Positions 58,076 through 64,000 of a stretch of 64,000 nucleotides of DNA are shown in pieces. Numbering within the stretch: the stretch's first letter is position 1; each line of letters begins with the position of its first letter. A model generated the notes under the pieces. The model had not been told where the DNA came from. It worked only from the letters and a program-made list of their open reading frames with translations, and made no database searches. Source of the stretch: Ceriagrion tenellum (lineage: Eukaryota; Arthropoda; Insecta; Odonata; Coenagrionidae). The translations under genes and the position numbers were made by a program. The stretch covers positions 164,563,780 through 164,627,779 of the forward strand of contig OY720633.1 of assembly GCA_963169105.1 (NCBI GenBank). The letters run 5' to 3'.

Positions 58076-60721
58076 TGAAAATAATGAAAAAAACGTTAAA
58101 ACAAACCATGGAATGGAAATTGTTATTAGAGCTGGGAAGAAAGCTCATCTTTTGGTATGAATGTGCTTGCAAAGAAATCATGGATACTATGCCATAGACT
58201 AGCAATCGAATTTTCTGATCATAACATTTCCCTTAAGACTTTAGTGAAAATATTTCATGTAGCATGCATATACAAAGGCGATGAAGAACTCTCACATTAT
58301 TATCCACCGTCACTCTCATGTGATAACGGGTTGAATCCTTTCTGCGCTCAAATTACGGTAGTTAATGGCCTTTGAAAGCGGGTGGGTGAATTGCTGCCTG
58401 CTGGTGTCGTGGAATATCTAATTCTCCGATACACTTAGTATCGGCTCACGTAAAAGGATCAAGCTGACGTCGTAGACTGAACTCCCGCGGTGCTCTCTTA
58501 ATACTTCTCATAAATCCATTCGGAATTCATTATATGAAGTGGATTTAAGTGCCATAATAGTGGTTTAAATATTAATTCAAGTGCTGATAAATTAGAACTT
58601 CAGAATAGAATCTTATTCGAAAAAATAAGGAAAATTTTTCATGCAATCACTCTTGTCAATTTCGGGGAACCATGGCTTGGTAAACCTGTATTTTTGTTTG
58701 ATTTATTGATTTGAATCTATTTTAGAGAATTCTAGACGTGAGTATTTGGTTCGCTTTTGTCAAAACATTGTTTTATTTGGAAGCCGTTGGGCGAGTCTGG
58801 CCTGAGCGCCATAGTAGAATGAGCTCAGCGTTTTCGTACGAGCTATACACCTTATCTTAAATATTATATCACCGGTAGCTGATTCAAAAATCTCGTTCGA
58901 CCATGTTACTTGACTATCTTTAAATACGTTAATCGTATATGCTCAAACTAGGATATCCCCTTGTCCAGAGATATATAGCCATCAAAGCATTTGGAGAGAG
59001 CTATGAAGGTAGTGGTGAGAAACATGGTGAGGATGACTAGAGGGAGCCGATGAGTTCAGAAAGGACTTCGTAATGGAAACGGCTGGGGTACCATATTAGC
59101 CGGGCGCACCCACTCTAATAAAGCCTCCGTCACATGCAAAATGGTCTTATCCACCTTAGGTACTTAAAGTAACGCCGTAATGGATTCTCGTTTTATTATT
59201 TTAACGGCTTAATAAGAGGCTTGGGAGAGAGTAAATTTTGGGATTTGGGGAATGGTTGGCGGTCTGGTGATGAGTTTTAGAGTGATTTCTACGCATCCCT
59301 TTTCTGTGTCTCGCTTCGGCTCTGCTAGGACTTCACTAAACCCTTTTAAGGGTTGCTTGCCGTGCTCCCCTCGTCTGGCTCTATTTCACCCTCGCCCTCA
59401 GCTACACGGCCCTTTTAACTTCCTCTTCATTCATTTTCCCTTGCCGTCATGTTCTCTGCTTCCTTCTCCCCTATTACGATTCAGCTCTGCTTGTCCTTAC
59501 CTTCAGCGTTCTCCTTAGGTGACATGATACGGGCTTCTGTGAACCTCCCGTGGTATTTTGTTGCCTTCCCTCCTTCTGTCACATTTACCGCCTAAGTTTT
59601 TAACCTTTGGATTTCCGGCTACTCATTTTTTTCATGGTAACGAAAGATTCATTTGTGCTGATCTGGCGGTTTTTATTTTCTCCTTATCAGCGTTGCTCAA
59701 GGACTTGATCGCGCAGACCCCTTCCTGGTTCCGAGAAACTTTTCCTGAAAAGAGGATTATGCCAGTCAAAGATCCGGTGGTAAAAATCTCCCTAATTTGT
59801 AATCGGTTTCAAGCGAGATAAATCGGGTAACTATTAGAAGTTACTGGCAATATAGATAGACATATTTTATCTTCTTTAAGGACTTAAATGTGATGCTCGT
59901 TCCTCACACAGGACATGAAGATTTACTTTGCGATGAATCAATCCTGCTTTCACGCCTTTTGATTCATATTTCATTTTATCTCCTAACTTCGGAATTCATT
60001 TTTCGGGTATAGAATTCAATATGGAAAATATAACTACACCCATACATTCGCATAACTGGTCGTGTATTTATTGTGTTTTAGATGCATGTAATTCTTTCGG
60101 TAATCTGCTTTCAGCTGAGCTTCCCGCAGCCCCTTACCCACTATAATTGCTCGGATCTTTCATGTGAATGTATTACTTTGGACGTGAATAAGAGCCTTTT
60201 TTCCCACGGATTGCCCCGAGGAACGATAACCCTCCTTTATCAAGGCTAACAATGGAACTGATTGTTAACGCCAGAGGAGAGTGTAAATTCTTATTTACGT
60301 GTATTTTTGTACGATACAATTCCCATAAATTGTCGTTTTTGACATATTTCTGGAAGCCAAGATACGTAGGTATGTACTATTAACACGTTCTATTAGCGAA
60401 GTCTAACTCGATAATAAAAGTCCCTAGAAATAATATTTATTCATGATCGGCCAGATAAATATGAATCAGCTATATTTCGTACGATTAGCCGTAAATGGTG
60501 AAAGTCAGAAACATAATGTGGTGGTCACGATTGATAATTAAATGCTCGATTCTCACGTGCAGGGTTTTTTCGTATAATATTTATCATTCTAGGTTGGAGG
60601 TACACCTTGTGTCAAGAACACGATTATTTTTATCCTTGGGTTTCATACATTGTTTTTTTTAAATTATTGATATTTAAATATCTTTGTTTCTTTGCTCTGC
60701 CGTGTGAATTATTTCGCTCTT
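58076..60721. other. Unassigned sequence
   Basis: Frames up to 88 codons (59252-59821) in a slightly pyrimidine-rich part, with no motif. Nothing else recognised on either strand. Confidence 0.35.
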
Positions 60722-60830
60722 CAAGTACTTGATTGCAACCCATCGTTTGTTTCCTTCAGCCACCGAACCCTGATTTCATCCAGAATTTTCCTGTCCTCGA
60801 CCACCATTGTAAGCGCTTCCAAGAAATATA
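60722..60830 (-). mobile_element. F2 LINE fragment, minus strand (copy 8)
   Basis: The minus strand reads EALTMVVEDRKILDEIRVRW, LKETNDGLQ, matching the VL..VEEERKLLDEIRRRR.GWL blocks. It lies head-to-head with the next fragment. Confidence 0.65.
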
Positions 60831-60835
60831 TTTAA

Positions 60836-61140
60836 GTGCTTAGTATAGTGAACGGGGAATTGAAACTTGTGGATGAAATCAGGGGAGACAGGGCACGTGG
60901 CTGTAGGAAGTAATAGATGGGATGGAGGATGGGTTGCTCAAAAAGACTATGATAGAGAGAAGGCTATTGGACGAGCTGGGATGGGAATTAGAAGGATGAC
61001 AGGTTTAATGGCCGGGATGACGAAGGGTAGATCGTATGCCGAGTTGAAAAAGGAAATACACTAGGTAGATAGGACCCTTATAGTGTATAAAATCAGGAGT
61101 TACTCTGGAATTCAAAGCAAACCACCTTTAACCTGGAGAA
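60836..61140 (+). mobile_element. F2 LINE fragment, plus strand (copy 9)
   Basis: Reads VLSIVNGELKLVDEIRGDRA, then DGLLKKTMIERRLLDEL, then MAGMTKGRSYAELKKEIH before a stop at ~61064. A UTR ACCACCTTTAACCTGGAG at ~61120 follows. It forms an inverted pair with 60722-60830. Confidence 0.7.
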
Positions 61141-61521
61141 TACTTATATGATTACATCTACGTCTACGTAATACGCTGCGAGCCACCACGAGGGTGTGTG
61201 GCAGGGGGTGGAGATCACCAAACATGTACTATTGACATGCAACTAGGGTATTTAATGGAGACATACTAGATAATAGGGTCACATGCAGTTAGAGGGTTAG
61301 TATCTACATAATAAGAAAGGGATTATTGGTTGTTATTACATGCATCATGCACTAAAGACTACTCTTAAAAAGTATATTTCGCCTACCTATCCCTTTGCTA
61401 CGCTGCCTATTGTTCTCTTTTATGGTACGCGGGAAAAATGACTTTTTAAATCTATCGGTACGACAATCTATCTCTCTAATCTTGTTTTTCTGATCAAACC
61501 TAGAATATTACGCAGGGGTTC

Positions 61522-61632
<111 letters not shown>

Positions 61633-62260
61633 AACGTCATCTGTGAACAAATCGGTTTCGAATTTACTTAAAAGGTTTAACCTAAATTTTAACCTGCGTG
61701 CTGATAGTAATTCCCATCCTAGTTCTTTTATTAAACTCGTAACACTTACACATTTATCATAACGGCCTTCAAAAAATCTCGCGGATCTCCTTTGCACACG
61801 CTCTAATTCTTTTATCAAACCTTCCTCGTACGGATCCCATATACTAGCGGCATATTCTAAATGAGGCCAGACAAGTGTAAAATAGTTTCTTTCTCGTACT
61901 CTCTCATCGCATTTGCCTAGAACCCTTTTTACGAATCCTAATCTACGGTTTGCTACACTAGTTATTTCCCTGATGTGTTTCCCCCATGACGTGTCTTCAA
62001 TGATGGTGACGCCTAAGTATTTAATAGATTCTACGTTAGATATTTTCTTTTCTTATTTTTATATTATTATAATTATTCCGGGGAAAGCCATTCTTTTTCC
62101 CAAAGTTCATTATTGCGCATTTCTTTAAATTTAATTCTAGCTGCCAACTATCGCACCAATCATCTATCGTATCTAAATCCTTAGCTAAAGACTGACTGTC
62201 CTCTTCATTTCTTATTTCCTTATACACTACTGCATCATCGGCAAAAAGACGGAGCTTGCT

Positions 62261-62314
62261 ATTTAATTGAAGTAAGGCGTCTTGCAGATTTAAGTGAAGT
62301 AAGGCGTATTTGCA
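62261..62314 (-). repeat. 27-bp in-frame tandem duplication at the LINE 5' edge
   Basis: Units 62261-62287 and 62288-62314 (ATTTAATTGAAGTAAGGCGT.. and ATTTAAGTGAAGTAAGGCGT..) differ at a few positions. On the coding strand they encode YALLHLNLQ and DALLQLNSK. The first unit lies at the extreme 5' edge of the LINE copy. Confidence 0.8.
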
Positions 62315-62780
62315 TCCCCTACCGCCCTTGGCGGTCTGTGGAATGGTTCGTGGGCTGGTGCCGAGGGTGCGAACCAGTGATTATCCGTAACGCCATTGCT
62401 GCTCTCAACCCCTCGGATACGGTGACTTGACCTCTCCCTCTGCCGAGCCATTGCCTCGACCTGGGGAAGAAGGTGCGGCGGAGCTGCGACTGGGGTGACC
62501 CGATGTTTCCCTGGATGTCTAGTGTGTCGGAGCGGGCGGGGCGATTATCCGGAGCCGGGCGTTCGCTGCAATGGCCCCAGTTGAAATGCGATGCTTCCTC
62601 GCTTTCCCTGAAGGAGCTCGTCTTCTTATGTGGGTGGGGAGGGAGAGGGAGTCCGGAGTGATTGGCTGCGATTGGGGTCGGCGAAGGGAAGCAGACATGA
62701 AATACAAGAAGTGCGGAAAACACAGCTCTCGTGACAGAAGGATGTTATTACCCATGTTGTGTGTCCATACTAAGTTGAGT
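62315..62780. other. GC-rich island
   Basis: CpG-rich and G-leaning on + (GGTGGGGAGGGAGAGGGAG at ~62632). Frames of 62-134 codons on both strands overlap without a recognised motif. It directly abuts the F1 LINE edge. Confidence 0.45.
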
Positions 62781-63916
62781 GCCCATTCACCTTAGTTAAT
62801 ATTGGACTTAGCTAAGACAGCTCGGTGACAACCATTGGTTTGGGATCAGGGAAAAAGAAGCATTGTATCTCCCTGGTTAAAATTTATCATAAAATCTAAT
62901 TATTATCCAAATGAAGTCATGCTGCATATAATTTACTAAAATTTCTGTATATTTTCTTTGATATGCTGGATTTGATTTTATTGAAGGGTGGCTCAGAGTA
63001 ACACGAAATAAATCCTTGATTTAAGGAAAAACTCGAATAGCTCCAGTTTCTTGGCTGCTGTGCTAACTATTCTTACATAGACTTCATAATGTCTGTATGA
63101 ACGGTTGAAGGTGAATTTCCGTATCGAAAAACTGATACCTCCGTCGGAGATGAGCCTTCTCGAGTTTCAAACCGGCTCTGATCCTCCATCTTCTTTGGTG
63201 CGGCGTTTCGACTTGCGATCGGTTCATCAAAATATCGTAGAAGATGGGGGGTCTGGCCTTGTGATACTCGAGAATAATTTATGTTCAAGATTTCCTGGGG
63301 AAGCAGATCTTGCGCTGTATTTTGGTCATTGGAATCGGGTTGCCAGGGTGAAGTAAATCCCTAGTGAACGTTGATTCTCAATTCCGTCTCAGAGGGCATA
63401 GAAAACTGACTGGTAAAATTATCGAGAAAATAATCGGCTTAAAAATACACGAGGGAGTCAATAGGGGTAGCGTGATGGTTTGGTTATAGGCTTTCTCATT
63501 CATTATAAAGTGCAAAGTGCTAAAAAGAGTGAAGAGTGAATGACTATTAATTGCTTTAACTGTAAAATACTTTGTAAAATTTAAGTTGACTAAATTACTT
63601 CTATATTTCCGTCTGCATTATACTCTTCAAACCATGGCAAGGGTGTAGGAAAGTTATCACAAACATTGACAATATTCTAGTCCTTTAAAATTGTTGAAGT
63701 TTCCACTATTGGTTCATAAAAAAACATGCAAATGCTAGTCGGGAGGTGTCATTTCCGTAACAAACATTTCACTATAGGCATTTCAACTATGATGTAGAAA
63801 CCATTAGTATTTATGTATTTTAAAATCTGCGTGAATGGACAGATATACTTAGGTTATACAGGAAGCTTGCCGTTAGGACTTGGTAACAGGTAAAGAGAGA
63901 AGCAATAGGAAGACAG
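62781..63916. other. Unassigned sequence
   Basis: An 83-codon + frame at 63105-63356 and a 71-codon antisense frame overlap. The + peptide (ending DLALYFGHWNRVARVK) is not recognised. No repeat was seen. Confidence 0.3.
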
Positions 63917-64000
63917 TCAACTTACTACATAGTTATACCACCTATTGACAAAACCTAGATTAAGGCCTCATTGGCAGTTGTTATGGTCTCTCATCTTTCG
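63917..64000 (+). repeat. Dispersed repeat shared with 35252-35330, cut by window end
   Basis: Aligns along its length with 35252-35330 and continues off the window, so its true size is unknown. CTCATTGG and TCTCTCATC are the best-conserved strings. Confidence 0.6.

Overview
This window reads as nuclear DNA of an arthropod, most likely an insect with a large, repeat-rich genome. It is mostly AT-rich intergenic or intronic sequence with no long intact gene, no operons and no rRNA or intact tRNA genes. It carries many decayed non-LTR retrotransposon (LINE) fragments, tRNA-derived SINEs and short non-autonomous DNA transposons. The LINE reverse-transcriptase tails, with (ATT)n, (GTAT)n and GTAGATG-type 3' ends, fit insect genomes. 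I cannot name the species from sequence alone.

Repeat families, with labels used throughout: F1 is a CR1/L2-like LINE ending in GTAGATGTAGATG, at 1552-1956(+), 2745-4213(+), 37668-37835(+), 37909-38608(+) and 61155-62314(-). F2 is an RTE/BovB-like LINE, present as nine or more fragments at 5925-6345(+), 21600-22280(-), 27660-27962(-), 43145-43400(+), 53905-54040(+), 54545-54900(+), 57560-58075(+), 60722-60830(-) and 60836-61140(+). F3 is a second RTE-like LINE, at 4411-5085(+). F4 is a LINE with a (GTAT)n end, at 8818-9436(+), 26871-26937(-), 27123-27656(-) and 31872-32490(-). F5 is a jockey-like LINE with an (ATT)n tail, at 425-775(+). There are two related tRNA-derived SINE copies (29941-30148 and 46737-46840), a second tRNA-like repeat carrying a 121-bp tandem duplication (23341-23622), and two hAT-like non-autonomous elements with CAGGGTG ends (30733-31438 and 39250-39809). 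A long near-palindromic hairpin lies at 46244-46386.

Between these lie about sixteen GC-rich islands of 250-800 bp. Most are strongly strand-asymmetric, either G/A-rich or C/T-rich on the given strand, and are spaced every few kb. I see no conserved gene in them.

Host-gene signal is weak and consists only of candidate exons on the + strand. They are a terminal exon encoding a membrane-like segment (6613-6802, with AATAAA just after its stop), an 18-codon microexon encoding a hydrophobic stretch (20380-20433), an exon with a good donor (about 36769-36920), a 45-nt microexon (46976-47020) and a possible terminal exon (47542-47610). The last three are phase-compatible and could belong to one gene with long introns. 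That is inference from splice signals and open frames, not from recognised homology.

The most distinctive observations are two different simple repeats that have expanded inside nearly the same codons of two diverged F1 LINE copies, the 46.3-kb hairpin, and the in-phase microexons.
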